Assembly (NCBI GenBank): GCA_020029595.1
Contig: JAIBJN010000001.1
Coordinates: 18,472-82,471, forward strand
Length of the DNA stretch: 64,000 nucleotides
Direction: 5' to 3'
Source of the DNA: Actinomycetota bacterium
GTDB lineage: Bacteria; Actinomycetota; Thermoleophilia; Gaiellales; Gaiellaceae
Shown here one piece after another: positions 32,472 through 40,934 of the stretch. How positions within the stretch are numbered: position 1 is the first letter of the stretch; each line of letters begins with the position of its first letter. The notes beneath the pieces are model-generated. The model ran no database searches. It saw only the letters and a list, made by a program, of their open reading frames with translations, and was not told the origin of the DNA. Position numbers and translations under genes: made by a program.

Positions 32472-34673
32472 CTACGGGGCGGTCGTGGTCGGAGGAGGCG
32501 CAGTCGTCGTCGGTGGCGGCGCGGTCGTCGTGGGCGGCGCGGTCGTCGTGGGGCTTTCGGTGGTCGAGTCTTTCTTCTTCTTCTCCTTCGGCTCGCCGAA
32601 GAAGGCGTACTCGCCCTTGAACGGCACCCAGACCACGGAATTCTTCGGATAGGGCCACGCCAGAGGGGAAACGCCCGCAAAGGCGCGCGACATGAAGAGG
32701 TTCCAGATCGACGCCGGGAAGGTCCCGCCGGCCACCGTGATCCCGTGGACGCTCGTCATCTCGATCTGGGCGTTGGGGTAGCCGACCCAGACGACGGTCG
32801 ACGCCCTCGGCGTATAGCCGGCGAACCACGCGTCGGCATAGCTGTCCGTCGTGCCCGTCTTACCCGCGATGTACGGGTCGCCGTAGTTGGCGCCGGTGCC
32901 GGTGCCGGCGTCCACGTTGTCCTGGAGGATCCGGGTCACCTCGTAGGCGACGCCGTCCGCTATGACCCGTTTCCGCTTGGAGACGCCCCACCCGGCGCCC
33001 GTGTCGACCCGGCCGTCCGCGAGCACGACCTTGCGGATCGCCATCGGCTCGGAGCGGACGCCACCGGACGCGAGCGTCGCGTATGCCGAGGCCATCTCCA
33101 GCACGGAAACGGCGTTCGAGCCGAGGCCGATCGACGCGACGGGCAGCAGCTCGGTCTTGATCCCCATCTGGCGCGCGATCTTCACGACGTTCTCCGGGCC
33201 GACGTCCAACGTCAGCCGCGCGAAGACCGTGTTGTCCGAGGCGAGCGTCGCCGAGGAGATGGGCACGGGTCCCGAGTACGAATGGCTGTAGGTGGCCACG
33301 TCCCAGGGCTCCGAGTTCGGGTCCGGCTGCCAGTGGAACGGCGCCGAGAGGTACCTGGTCGAGTACGGGTTGATCCCCTGGCGGATCGCCTCCGTCAGCA
33401 CGAAGGTCTTGAACGAGGAGCCGGACTGCCGCCGTCCCTGCGCCGCGATGTTGAACTGGATGTTCTTCTTCCCCGGGACGACCGCGGTCATCGCACGGAT
33501 GGCCCCGTTCTTCGGGTTGATCGAGACGATGGCCGAGGCCGGGTCGCCCGGCTGGTTCAGCGTCTCCTCGATCGCCTTGACCGCGAGCCGCTGGTAGCGC
33601 GGATTGATCGTCGTGTAGACCTTGAGCCCGCCGCCGCGTACGGTCGTGGCTCCGTACTTCTCGATCAGGAGCTCCCGCACGTAGCTGAAGAAGAAGGGCT
33701 CGCGGATCCTCGTGTAGATCCGGCCCCGCTTGAGCTCGATCCGCTGCCCGACGGTCTCCTGGTAGGTGGCCTGGTCGATGTAGCCGGCGTCGCGCATGGC
33801 GGCGAGGACGTCGTTCCGGCGACTGAGCGCCTGGTCGGGGCGCTGGAAGGGATCGTAGATCGAGGGCGCCTGCGGCAGCCCGGCGATCATGGCCGCCTGT
33901 GCGAGGTCGAGTTCGGCCGCGCGCTTCGAGAAGTACGTCTGGGCCGCGGCCTCGACACCGTACGCGTGGGCGCCGAAGTAGACCTGGTTCAGGTACGTCT
34001 CGAGGATCTTGTCCTTGCGCCAGCGCTTGAGCTCGGCGCCGGTCAGGCCCGGAGGCGTACCCCCCCAGAGCTTCGGAAGCCCCTCCTCCTCGAGCTTCAT
34101 CGCGAGGCAGGCCTCCTTGGTCTTCCGCTCCCAGGAGACATCCCTCCCGATGTAGAGGTTTCGTACGAGCTGCTGCGTGAGCGTGGAGCCTCCCTGGACG
34201 ATCTCGCCGCTCTGAAGGTTCTTGACGGCCGCCCGGACGATGCCCTCGTAGTCGATGCCCGAGTGGGAGTAGAACCGCCTGTCCTCCACCGCCACGGTGG
34301 CCTGCGCCACAAGCGGCGACATCTGGTCGAGCGCCACCGGCTGCCGGTTCTTCTCGGCGGGGATGGCGCCGAGCACGGAGCCGTCCGCGGCGTAGACGAA
34401 CGAGTTCTGGCCGATCGAGACGGGCTGGAGCGACGCGAGCGAGCAGCTGTTCTTGAACGCCTGAGCGCCTGTGAAAGCGGCTGCGACCAGGATGGCGATC
34501 GTCGCCAGGGAGATGGCGAGAATGGAGACGAAGATGAACTTCAGCGACTGCGACCGGTCGTGGCGGCGACGGTTTCGACGACGACGCCTGTTCCGGTTGT
34601 TCACCGCCCGCAGGCCCTTGTCGTTCCCGTCGTCCTTGCCGTTCTTGCCGCGGTTGCGCCCGTTCGTCGTCAC
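32472..34673 (-). CDS. Class A penicillin-binding protein (PBP1A-like)
   Basis: Bifunctional peptidoglycan synthase. Very basic cytosolic head, one helix, then GT51 glycosyltransferase (VEDRRFYSHSGIDYEG, GGSTLTQQLVRNLY, KILETYLNQVYFG) and transpeptidase (SGSSFKTF as SxxK, SDN, KTGTT). 733 aa from GTG 34673. The C-terminus is a low-complexity tail of Thr/Pro repeats (TTTAPPP). The start overlaps the mscS stop by 4 bp (GTGA). The longer track ORF includes mscS in another frame. Confidence 0.93.
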   Translation of the reverse strand: MTTNGRNRGKNGKDDGNDKGLRAVNNRNRRRRRNRRRHDRSQSLKFIFVSILAISLATIAILVAAAFTGAQAFKNSCSLASLQPVSIGQNSFVYAADGSVLGAIPAEKNRQPVALDQMSPLVAQATVAVEDRRFYSHSGIDYEGIVRAAVKNLQSGEIVQGGSTLTQQLVRNLYIGRDVSWERKTKEACLAMKLEEEGLPKLWGGTPPGLTGAELKRWRKDKILETYLNQVYFGAHAYGVEAAAQTYFSKRAAELDLAQAAMIAGLPQAPSIYDPFQRPDQALSRRNDVLAAMRDAGYIDQATYQETVGQRIELKRGRIYTRIREPFFFSYVRELLIEKYGATTVRGGGLKVYTTINPRYQRLAVKAIEETLNQPGDPASAIVSINPKNGAIRAMTAVVPGKKNIQFNIAAQGRRQSGSSFKTFVLTEAIRQGINPYSTRYLSAPFHWQPDPNSEPWDVATYSHSYSGPVPISSATLASDNTVFARLTLDVGPENVVKIARQMGIKTELLPVASIGLGSNAVSVLEMASAYATLASGGVRSEPMAIRKVVLADGRVDTGAGWGVSKRKRVIADGVAYEVTRILQDNVDAGTGTGANYGDPYIAGKTGTTDSYADAWFAGYTPRASTVVWVGYPNAQIEMTSVHGITVAGGTFPASIWNLFMSRAFAGVSPLAWPYPKNSVVWVPFKGEYAFFGEPKEKKKKDSTTESPTTTAPPTTTAPPPTTTAPPPTTTAP

Positions 34674-35422
34674 GCGTAGATGCCCTCGGCCTTCAGGCGC
34701 TCGACGACCGCACGCCGCAACGCCGAGGAGAGCTCGCCCGCCTCGGCGGAGCTCCCCGCCCAGGTCTCGACCGTCACGACTGCGCCGGTCGGGTCGAGCT
34801 GGCTCACGTAGACGTTCGGTTCCTTGACGGTCATGGTCTCGGGAAGACGGTTCGCCTCCTCGAGAAGGAGCGCGAGCACTCGGTCGAGGTCGGCGGCGAG
34901 AGGCACGGTGACCCGCACCGCGACCAGCTGCTCGGCACCTGCGATGGTGGCATTCCTGATGGTATCGGAGGACAGCTTGGCGTTCGGGACGTAGTACCTC
35001 GCACCGTCCCCGGCACGGATGGTCGTGTACGTGAGACCGATCTGCTCCACCGTGCCCGAGGCGCCCGCGACGGCGACAGCGTCGCCGAGCCGGAGGGGCT
35101 GCGCGAACGCGACCAGGATGCCCGCGACGAAGTTCGCCAGGGTCGACTGCGCCGCCAGGCCGACGATGAGGGCGATGACGGCGGAGGACGCGAGGATGCT
35201 GCCGGCGACGTCGCGCACGGCGGGGAAGACGAGGAGCGCGCTCAGGACGCCGATTCCGAAGATCACGGCCAGGGCGCTCCGTCGCACGACTCGGTAGACC
35301 GTGAGGGTTTCGGGGCGCAACGTGAAGTGCCGCGAGATCATCCGGTCGACGACCCGGGCGACGATCAGCGTCGCGAGCAGGACAAGGCCCGCAACGATTG
35401 CGCGCTCGATCCACTCGTCCAT
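34670..35422 (-). CDS. MscS-family mechanosensitive channel
   Basis: Small-conductance mechanosensitive ion channel protein, 250 aa. Three helices, the third glycine/alanine-rich (VIALIVGLAAQSTLANFVAGILVAF), the pore-lining type, then the MscS beta domain (LRLGDAVAVAGASGTVEQIGLTYTTI and YYVPNAKLSSDTI) and an alpha/beta C-terminal domain. It is the upstream, coupled partner of the class A PBP; both act at the envelope. No Shine-Dalgarno of note. Confidence 0.9.
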   Translation of the reverse strand: MDEWIERAIVAGLVLLATLIVARVVDRMISRHFTLRPETLTVYRVVRRSALAVIFGIGVLSALLVFPAVRDVAGSILASSAVIALIVGLAAQSTLANFVAGILVAFAQPLRLGDAVAVAGASGTVEQIGLTYTTIRAGDGARYYVPNAKLSSDTIRNATIAGAEQLVAVRVTVPLAADLDRVLALLLEEANRLPETMTVKEPNVYVSQLDPTGAVVTVETWAGSSAEAGELSSALRRAVVERLKAEGIYA

Positions 35423-35436
35423 CGGTGGAGAGTTCT

Positions 35437-35850
35437 CTAGAAGGGGAGGTGCTTCCTGCCCGCGAAGCCTTCCTCGAGGCCGTGCCAGTGCGCGACCTCA
35501 GGCTCCCCGAGCTCCCAGCAGAGGAGAACGGCGTCGCCGCTCAGAGGATGGCGCGCGGGGAAGTCGACGAGGCCCCGGTCGAGGTCCTTGACCTGGGCGC
35601 CGAGGCTCTGGATCTCCTCGACGAGCTCTGCGAGCCCCGCGGCCGCGCGTGCAACTGCCTCTTGGAGCTCGCCGACGCGGGTCGGGTCGAGGCTGCCCCC
35701 GTTGCCTGCGACGAGCGTCTGTACCGCCTCGAGCTCGGCGCCGAGCGCCACGAGCGCACGCCTCTCCTCGACCAAACGCTCGACGAGGGGCCGCACGCCC
35801 GGCAGCGCATCGTTCGCCTCCTCCGGCGTGAAGAGTTGCATCTTCGCCAT
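35437..35850 (-). CDS. DUF2203 family protein
   Basis: 137-aa soluble protein of unknown function. Helical N-terminal part (TPEEANDALPGVRPLVERLVEERRAL), acidic coiled centre (GLAELVEEIQSLGAQVKDLDRGLVDFPA) and the conserved end VLLCWELGEPEVAHWHGLEEGFAGR, the DUF2203 signature. Start ATG 35850 or the in-frame ATG 35841 (MQLFTPEEAN). It diverges from the btuF-like gene with at most a few bases between the starts. Confidence 0.8.
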   Translation of the reverse strand: MAKMQLFTPEEANDALPGVRPLVERLVEERRALVALGAELEAVQTLVAGNGGSLDPTRVGELQEAVARAAAGLAELVEEIQSLGAQVKDLDRGLVDFPARHPLSGDAVLLCWELGEPEVAHWHGLEEGFAGRKHLPF

Positions 35851-35851
35851 A

Positions 35852-36796
35852 GTGCCAATCGCCGTGAGAACCCGCCTCCTCTCCACCGCCCTGCTCCTCG
35901 CGCTTGTCGGCGCCTCCGGCTGCGGCGAGCGAGGCGAGCCCCTGGGTGAGATCGAGCAGCCGTACCCCGTCACCGTGCAGGGTGCCAGCGAGAAGCCTGC
36001 CGCCGTCGCCTCGCGGCCGGAGCGGATCGTCGCGCTCGATCCGGGCTCGACCGAGCTCCTGATCGCGCTCGGTGCGCGCGACCGCCTCGTGGGGGTCCCG
36101 GCAGGAACCGAGCGGGGCGAGGGCCCCCAGAAGGCGCCGCCCTCCGCGGTCGACGTCGTCTCCCCCAACCTGCAGCTACGGGTCGACGAGATCGTCGAGC
36201 TCGACCCCGACCTCATTGTCGCCACACCGAGCACCGATCTCCTCGACGTCACGCGCGCCCAGCGGGAGAGCGGGGCCACCGTCTACGTCCAGCCGAGCTC
36301 GTCGGTCGAGGACGTCCTTCGGGCAACGCTCGAGCTCGGCCTCCTCGTCGGGGAGCCGGTCGAGGCCCGCAGAGTTGCGTCACAGATCCGCTCCGGGATC
36401 GCGGCGGTGGAGGACCGTGTCGCCGACGAGCCGGTGCGTACGACCTTCGTCGACACCGGCTTCTTCATCACCGTCCCAGCTCGCTCGTTGCTCGGTGACC
36501 TCGTCCGCCGCGCGCGCGGGGAGAGCGTTGCGGGGGAGACCCCGGGAGGGGAGCCGTTCCCGCTCGCCCGGCTGCGGCGGCTCGATCCCGCCGTCTACCT
36601 CGCCACCTCGGACAGCCGCGTGACCCTTCGGGACCTTCGCGCTGACCCGAGGACGGAGGACCTACGGGCCGTCCGGCGCGGTCGCTTCGCCGTTCTTCCC
36701 ACGGAGCTCGTCCAGCGCGCGGGGCCGCGCCTCGGCCAGGCGCTCGAGCGGGTCGCCAAGGCACTTCACCCCGATGCCTTCGCGGAAGACGGCTAG
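35852..36796 (+). CDS. BtuF-like periplasmic/lipoprotein ABC substrate-binding protein
   Basis: Cobalamin/iron-siderophore type binding protein (class III fold), 314 aa. A signal peptide ends at a lipobox-like GASGC near residue 22, so it is likely lipid-anchored outside the membrane. Conserved PERIVALDPGSTELLIALGARDRLVGV and the later VDEIVELDPDLIVATPS. The final lobe ends RAGPRLGQALERVAKALHP. No BtuC/BtuD genes are present; it instead heads a run with a HAD hydrolase and a trans-sulfuration enzyme. Start GTG 35852 or GTG 35864; the divergent gene starts at 35850, so any promoter must lie within coding DNA. Confidence 0.82.
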   Translation: MPIAVRTRLLSTALLLALVGASGCGERGEPLGEIEQPYPVTVQGASEKPAAVASRPERIVALDPGSTELLIALGARDRLVGVPAGTERGEGPQKAPPSAVDVVSPNLQLRVDEIVELDPDLIVATPSTDLLDVTRAQRESGATVYVQPSSSVEDVLRATLELGLLVGEPVEARRVASQIRSGIAAVEDRVADEPVRTTFVDTGFFITVPARSLLGDLVRRARGESVAGETPGGEPFPLARLRRLDPAVYLATSDSRVTLRDLRADPRTEDLRAVRRGRFAVLPTELVQRAGPRLGQALERVAKALHPDAFAEDG

Positions 36797-37445
36797 TCCG
36801 ACCGCAGTCGACCTCGACGCGGTCACCGTCGACGCGATGGGCACACTCGTCGAGCTCGACGCACCGGCAGGCCGGCTTCGAACCGCTCTGGCCGAGCGCG
36901 GCTTCGAGCGGGAGCTCGAGGACGTCGCGGCCGCCTTCCGCGCCGAGGTCGCCTACTACCTCCCGCGAACCCTCGAAGGGACCGACCAGGCGAGCCTCTC
37001 CGACCTTCGGCGTCGCTGCACGGCCGTGTTCCTCGAGCACGCGAAGGTCGAGCTCGACGCCGAAGGCTTCACGTCGGCGTTCGTCGAGAGCATCGTCTTC
37101 GAACCGCTCGCAGGGGCCGCCTCGGCGCTCGCGCGCCTCCGCAGGGCGGGCCTCGTCCTCGCGTGCGTCTCCAACTGGGACATCTCGCTCGCCGGACAGC
37201 TCGAGCGTGCAGGCCTCGCCGGCTCCTTCTCCGAGATCGTCAGCTCGGCCGAGGCGGGCGCGGCGAAGCCTGACCCCGCCATGTTCGCGGTGGCCCTCGA
37301 GCGCCTGGGCGTCGATCCTGCGCGCACCCTGCATATCGGAGACGGTGACGCGGACCGCGGAGGGGCCGCCGCGGCCCGGCTCTCCTTCGAGCCGGCGCCG
37401 CTCGCTACGCTCCCCGCACGGCTGGGACTCGGCCGCAAGTCATGA
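36774..37445 (+). CDS. HAD-superfamily hydrolase
   Basis: 223-aa HAD subfamily I enzyme. Motif I VTVDAMGTLVEL has the nucleophile Asp but Met at the +2 position where phosphatases carry Asp, motif II is VSNWD, motif III Lys in AAKPDPAMF and motif IV HIGDGDADRGGA. The missing +2 Asp makes a classical phosphatase uncertain. Its start overlaps the btuF-like gene by 23 bp and its end overlaps the next gene by ATGA. Confidence 0.82.
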   Translation: MPSRKTASPTAVDLDAVTVDAMGTLVELDAPAGRLRTALAERGFERELEDVAAAFRAEVAYYLPRTLEGTDQASLSDLRRRCTAVFLEHAKVELDAEGFTSAFVESIVFEPLAGAASALARLRRAGLVLACVSNWDISLAGQLERAGLAGSFSEIVSSAEAGAAKPDPAMFAVALERLGVDPARTLHIGDGDADRGGAAAARLSFEPAPLATLPARLGLGRKS

Positions 37446-38605
37446 GTAAGCGAACGCGGGGCCTCTCCACACGCGCGATCCACACGCCGCCGCTGCCCAC
37501 CGGGGCGGGGGAGCCTCTCGTCGGACCGATCGTAGCCTCGACGACGTTCTCTTTCGAGCGCGTCGCCGAGCTCGGCCGCGTGATCTCGGAGGAGGAATAC
37601 GGGTTCACCTACGCGCGGCTCCGCAACCCGACCGTCGAGGAGCTCAACGCCGTCGTCGCGGCCATCGAGAGCGCCGAGGCGGCGCAGGCCTTCGGGTCGG
37701 GGATGGCGGCGATCAGCGCCGCTCTGCACTCGAGCCTCGCGTCGGGAGACACCCTCCTTCTTCCGCAGCAGCTCTACGGCACGACGTACCAGCTCGCCGA
37801 ATCGCAGCTCCGGCCACGCGGGGTCGAGATCGTCTACCTCGACGTCACCGACCCGAGCGCCTGGGAGCGACCGGCCCGGGTGCGGTACGTCGAGACGATG
37901 GCGAACCCCGGCTTCCCGCTGGCTGACCTGGCCACGCTCGCGGCGACGAAGGGCGACGGGCTCCTGATCGTCGACAACACGTTCGCGTCGCCGGCGCTCT
38001 GCCGACCGCTCGAGCTCGGCGCCGACCTCGTCTGCGAGTCCGCAACCAAGTACTTGAACGGGCACCACGACGTCACGGCGGGCGTCCTCGCAGGCAGCCG
38101 CGAGCTCGTGGCGGCCGCGCGAGGCCACCAGATCGTGGTCGGCTCAGTGCTCGACCCGTTCCCGGCGTTCCTCGTCCGCCGCGGCCTGAAGACGCTGACG
38201 CTGCGCCTGGAGCGGGCGAGCTCGAACGCTCTCGCCACGGCGCGGTTTCTCGAGATGCACCCGAAGGTCGAGCGGGTGCTCTACGCAGGGCTCGAGAGCT
38301 TTCCGCAGTACGAGCTGGCGCTGCGCCAGCTCGGCGGCCCCGGCGGCATGCTCGCCTTCGAGCTCGTGGGCGGCCGCGAGGCCGGCGAGCGCTTCATGGA
38401 CGCGCTCGAGCTCTGCGGCCGGGCGACGAGCCTCGGCGGCGTCGACACGGTCCTCCACCACCCCGCCTCGACGAGTCATCGCCAGTACTCGCCGGAGCAG
38501 CTCGCCGCGGCGGGTATCTCATCGGGTCTGCTGCGCCTCTCCGTAGGGTGTGAAGATGCCGACGACATCGTCGCCGACCTCGAGCAGGCGCTCGCGCAGG
38601 CATAG
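37442..38605 (+). CDS. Cystathionine gamma-synthase/lyase-family PLP enzyme
   Basis: Trans-sulfuration enzyme of the Cys/Met-metabolism PLP family, 387 aa. Starts GLSTRAIHTPPLP, with YARLRNPTVEELNAVVAAIE, FGSGMAAISAAL, the cofactor lysine in CESATKYLNGHHDVTAG and the end block SLGGVDTVLHHPASTSH...LLRLSVGCED. Synthase, gamma-lyase and O-acetylhomoserine sulfhydrylase activities cannot be told apart by eye. Confidence 0.92.
   Translation: MSKRTRGLSTRAIHTPPLPTGAGEPLVGPIVASTTFSFERVAELGRVISEEEYGFTYARLRNPTVEELNAVVAAIESAEAAQAFGSGMAAISAALHSSLASGDTLLLPQQLYGTTYQLAESQLRPRGVEIVYLDVTDPSAWERPARVRYVETMANPGFPLADLATLAATKGDGLLIVDNTFASPALCRPLELGADLVCESATKYLNGHHDVTAGVLAGSRELVAAARGHQIVVGSVLDPFPAFLVRRGLKTLTLRLERASSNALATARFLEMHPKVERVLYAGLESFPQYELALRQLGGPGGMLAFELVGGREAGERFMDALELCGRATSLGGVDTVLHHPASTSHRQYSPEQLAAAGISSGLLRLSVGCEDADDIVADLEQALAQA
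38544..38549 (+). promoter_or_regulatory. -10-like box TAGGGT inside the trans-sulfuration gene
   Basis: TAGGGT ends 6 nt before ATG 38556, the second candidate start of the CPBP protease, giving it a possible internal leaderless promoter. Confidence 0.3.
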
Positions 38606-39269
38606 CCCGACCGCGCTCGGGCTCTGGATCGCCCTCTCGGCACTTCTCATCGCCGTCGCGTTCTGGTCGGCAGGCCAGGAGGGCGGGACCGAGGACGCCC
38701 TCTACGACGCCGACCTGGCCGTCGGAGGGCTCTTCTTCTACGGACTCATGGCCCTGATCACGTTCGGCATCGCACTCGTCTACGGGCGCCCGCTCCGCGC
38801 GCTCGGCTTTCGCCGGTTCCGCCTGCGCTGGGTCTGGATCTCCTTCGGGATCGTCGTCCTCACGATCATCGTTGCCCGGGCGCTCGAGCCCGTCCTCCAC
38901 GGCGGGGAGGAGCAGGGGTTCGCCCCCGAGAGCTGGCAACCCGAGCACGCCGCGGTCTTCGCCGTCAACTCCGTCGTCCTCATCCTCGTCGGCCCGTTCG
39001 CCGAGGAGCTCTTCTTCCGTGGCCTCGGCGTGCGGGTCTGGGCCGTCTTCGGCGGCCTCGTCGCGATCCTCGCCACAGGAGTCGTCTTCGGACTGGTGCA
39101 CGGCGTCCTCGGGGCGATCCCGCCGCTCGTCCTCTTCGGCGTCGGGCTCGCCTGGGTACGGCTACGTTCCGCGAGCGTGTGGCCGCCCTTCATCGCACAT
39201 GCCACCTACAACGGCCTCGGGATCCTGCTGCTCGTCATCGCCTGGGCGACGGACACGCCTGTCTCCTAG
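38556..39269 (+). CDS. CPBP-family intramembrane metalloprotease
   Basis: Abi/CAAX-like membrane protein, about 238 aa, with six or so helices. The three metal/catalytic motifs are present: EELFFRGLG, FGLVHGVLG and HATYNGLG. Members cleave prenylated or other membrane proteins; the substrate here is unknown. Start could be GTG 38550 or ATG 38556; both overlap the end of the preceding gene by about 50 bp. The head is Ser/Arg-rich and poorly conserved. Confidence 0.85.
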   Translation: MPTTSSPTSSRRSRRHSPTALGLWIALSALLIAVAFWSAGQEGGTEDALYDADLAVGGLFFYGLMALITFGIALVYGRPLRALGFRRFRLRWVWISFGIVVLTIIVARALEPVLHGGEEQGFAPESWQPEHAAVFAVNSVVLILVGPFAEELFFRGLGVRVWAVFGGLVAILATGVVFGLVHGVLGAIPPLVLFGVGLAWVRLRSASVWPPFIAHATYNGLGILLLVIAWATDTPVS

Positions 39270-39274
39270 CCGCT

Positions 39275-39280
39275 TATCCT
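39275..39280 (+). promoter_or_regulatory. -10-like box TATCCT before chorismate mutase
   Basis: TATCCT ends 6 nt before ATG 39287 with no Shine-Dalgarno; candidate leaderless promoter in the 17-bp gap after the CPBP gene. Confidence 0.45.
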
Positions 39281-39286
39281 TGAGCC

Positions 39287-39577
39287 ATGCGGCCGAGCGA
39301 CCCCGAGCAGGATCCCGTCGTCCGCGATCTCCGGACACGCATCACGGAGGCCGACCGGGCGATCCTCACGGCCGTCAACGCGCGGCTCGAGCTCGTCCGG
39401 GCGCTCCGCACGCACAAGCTCTCCCAGGGCTGGGATTTCGTCGACCGTGACCGCGAGGAGCAGCTCCTCGACTCGCTTGTGCGCGAGAACCCCGGGCCTC
39501 TCACGGAGGCGGGACTCCGCCGGCTCTTCGGCGACCTGCTCGCGCTTACCAAGCGCGAGGTCGACGGCGAGCCCTAG
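39287..39577 (+). CDS. aroQ: Chorismate mutase, AroQ type
   Basis: 96-aa all-helical protein: VRDLRTRITEADRAILTAVNARLELVRALRTHK, then GWDFVDRDREEQLLDSL and GLRRLFGDLLALTK. These carry the Arg, Lys, Asp/Arg and Glu/Gln positions of the AroQ active site. It converts chorismate to prephenate for Phe/Tyr. A stand-alone small mutase; no prephenate enzymes are adjacent. Confidence 0.85.
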   Translation: MRPSDPEQDPVVRDLRTRITEADRAILTAVNARLELVRALRTHKLSQGWDFVDRDREEQLLDSLVRENPGPLTEAGLRRLFGDLLALTKREVDGEP

Positions 39578-39580
39578 CTC

Positions 39581-40066
39581 CTACTCCGTGGAGAAGTCCT
39601 CGGGCTTGACCTCGTCGAGGAACTTCTTGAACTCCTCGACGACCTCCTCCTCGTTCACGTCTTCGTGCTCGAACTCGATCGCGCTCTCTTCGATCACCGC
39701 CTCGGCGGCGAAGATCGGCGCTTCGGCGCGCACGGCGAGGGCGATCGCGTCGCTCGGACGCGAGTCGATCTCGATCTCGGCCCCGTCGATGGCCACCGTG
39801 ATGAGCGCGTAGAACGTGTTCTCGCGGAGCTCGGTGACGGCGATGCGGACTACGCGAGCCTCGAGCTGGGCGAGGATGTCCGTGAAGAGGTCGTGCGTCA
39901 TCGGGCGCGGCGTCGCGGCGCCCTGGAGCTTCATGAGAATCGCGGCCGCCTCCGGATGACCGATCCAGATCGGGAGGAACTTGTTTCCGTCGGCGGTCTT
40001 GAGCAAGACGATCGGCTGCTTGCCGACCATGTCGAAGCTCACGCCGTAGATGACCATCTCGTGCAT
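39581..40066 (-). CDS. Bifunctional nuclease family (DUF151) protein
   Basis: 161-aa protein with the BFN/DUF151 core: VSFDMVGKQPIVLLKTADGNKFLPIWIG, EAAAILMKLQG, MTHDLFTDIL, RENTFYALITV and IDSRPSDAIALAVRAEAPIF. The acidic tail (about residues 135-161) is low complexity. In plants relatives show DNase/RNase activity; the bacterial role is unknown. It converges on aroQ with a 3-bp gap. Confidence 0.87.
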   Translation of the reverse strand: MHEMVIYGVSFDMVGKQPIVLLKTADGNKFLPIWIGHPEAAAILMKLQGAATPRPMTHDLFTDILAQLEARVVRIAVTELRENTFYALITVAIDGAEIEIDSRPSDAIALAVRAEAPIFAAEAVIEESAIEFEHEDVNEEEVVEEFKKFLDEVKPEDFSTE

Positions 40067-40170
40067 GGGCAGGACTGAGTCTGATGATAGCCGCGCCCCT
40101 TCGAACCGGAACCGGCGACGGAGTCTTCACCCGGCCCAGCTTGAATGGACGACCCGCAGGTGAAAGAGTC

Positions 40171-40755
40171 TTGTGCCCGTTGGCTCGAATCCTGCGTCCA
40201 CTCGCCGTTGGTGTCGGGGTGGGTGGGCTCCTCGGACTCCTCATCGCCGGTACCGGCTCCCGCATCGCGATGCGGCTGATTGCCCTCGCAGACAATCGGG
40301 AGGACTTCGGCCGGGTTACGAGCGCAGAGGCAGTCGTCGGCGACGTGACGCTTGACGGAACGCTCACCGTCCTGCGCACGGGCGTCCTCCTCGGCATTCT
40401 CGGATCTCTCCTCTATCTTGGGCTTCGGCGCTGGCTGCCCCGTGAGCGCCGTCTCCGGACGCTCGCGTTCGCCTGCACGATCGTAGGGTTGGGCCTGTTC
40501 GTCACGGTCGAGGGGAATCAGGAGGACTTCGCGTTTCTGAACCTCGGGCTCAGCCTTGGCCTCTTCGGCGCGACGCTGCTCCTCTTCGGCCTGGCGGTGC
40601 CTCCTCTCGTCGATCGGCTGGCTCCTCTACCTCACACTCGGGCTCGCGGTGCCTCGCTCGTCACATCCCTCGTCGTCGCCCTCGCGCTGGTTGCCGGCGT
40701 CTTCGCGGTGAAGCACGCGGTCGAGTTCGCGAACGGGACGCGGATCCCGAGCTAA
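40171..40755 (+). CDS. Hypothetical membrane protein
   Basis: Not recognised. About 194 aa with four helices and a loop (DNREDFGRVTSAEAVVGDVTLDGT) between the first two. The second helix set ends with RRWLPRERRLRT. No catalytic motif seen. I start it at TTG 40171 because AGGTGA lies just upstream and the first helix begins soon after; the track start ATG 40084 would add about 29 non-hydrophobic residues and cannot be excluded. Confidence 0.55.
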   Translation: MCPLARILRPLAVGVGVGGLLGLLIAGTGSRIAMRLIALADNREDFGRVTSAEAVVGDVTLDGTLTVLRTGVLLGILGSLLYLGLRRWLPRERRLRTLAFACTIVGLGLFVTVEGNQEDFAFLNLGLSLGLFGATLLLFGLAVPPLVDRLAPLPHTRARGASLVTSLVVALALVAGVFAVKHAVEFANGTRIPS

Positions 40756-40787
40756 CGGGGCCCCTTTGACTCGACCCCGAACGGGTC
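40756..40787. terminator. Possible terminator region between convergent genes
   Basis: Contains GACCC-cgaac-GGGTC and an alternative CGGGG...CCCCG pairing, between the membrane gene (plus) and tRNA-Ile (minus). No T-run follows. Confidence 0.3.
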
Positions 40788-40860
40788 CCGGCTTCCAAGC
40801 CTGGCTGTGCCGCTCGCCTCGCCCGCCGGCGCAGCCGGTCCGTTGGCAGGCAGCTCGAGA

Positions 40861-40924
<64 letters not shown>

Positions 40925-40934
<10 letters not shown>

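Noticed and set aside
32475-32580. Short repeats in the PBP C-terminus considered as a CRISPR or tandem array
   Set aside because: They encode a Thr/Pro-rich tail in frame and lack spacer structure.
40741-40860. Possible small RNA or extra tRNA in the gap before tRNA-Ile
   Set aside because: Hairpins are visible but no cloverleaf or known RNA motif; a terminator is enough to explain them.
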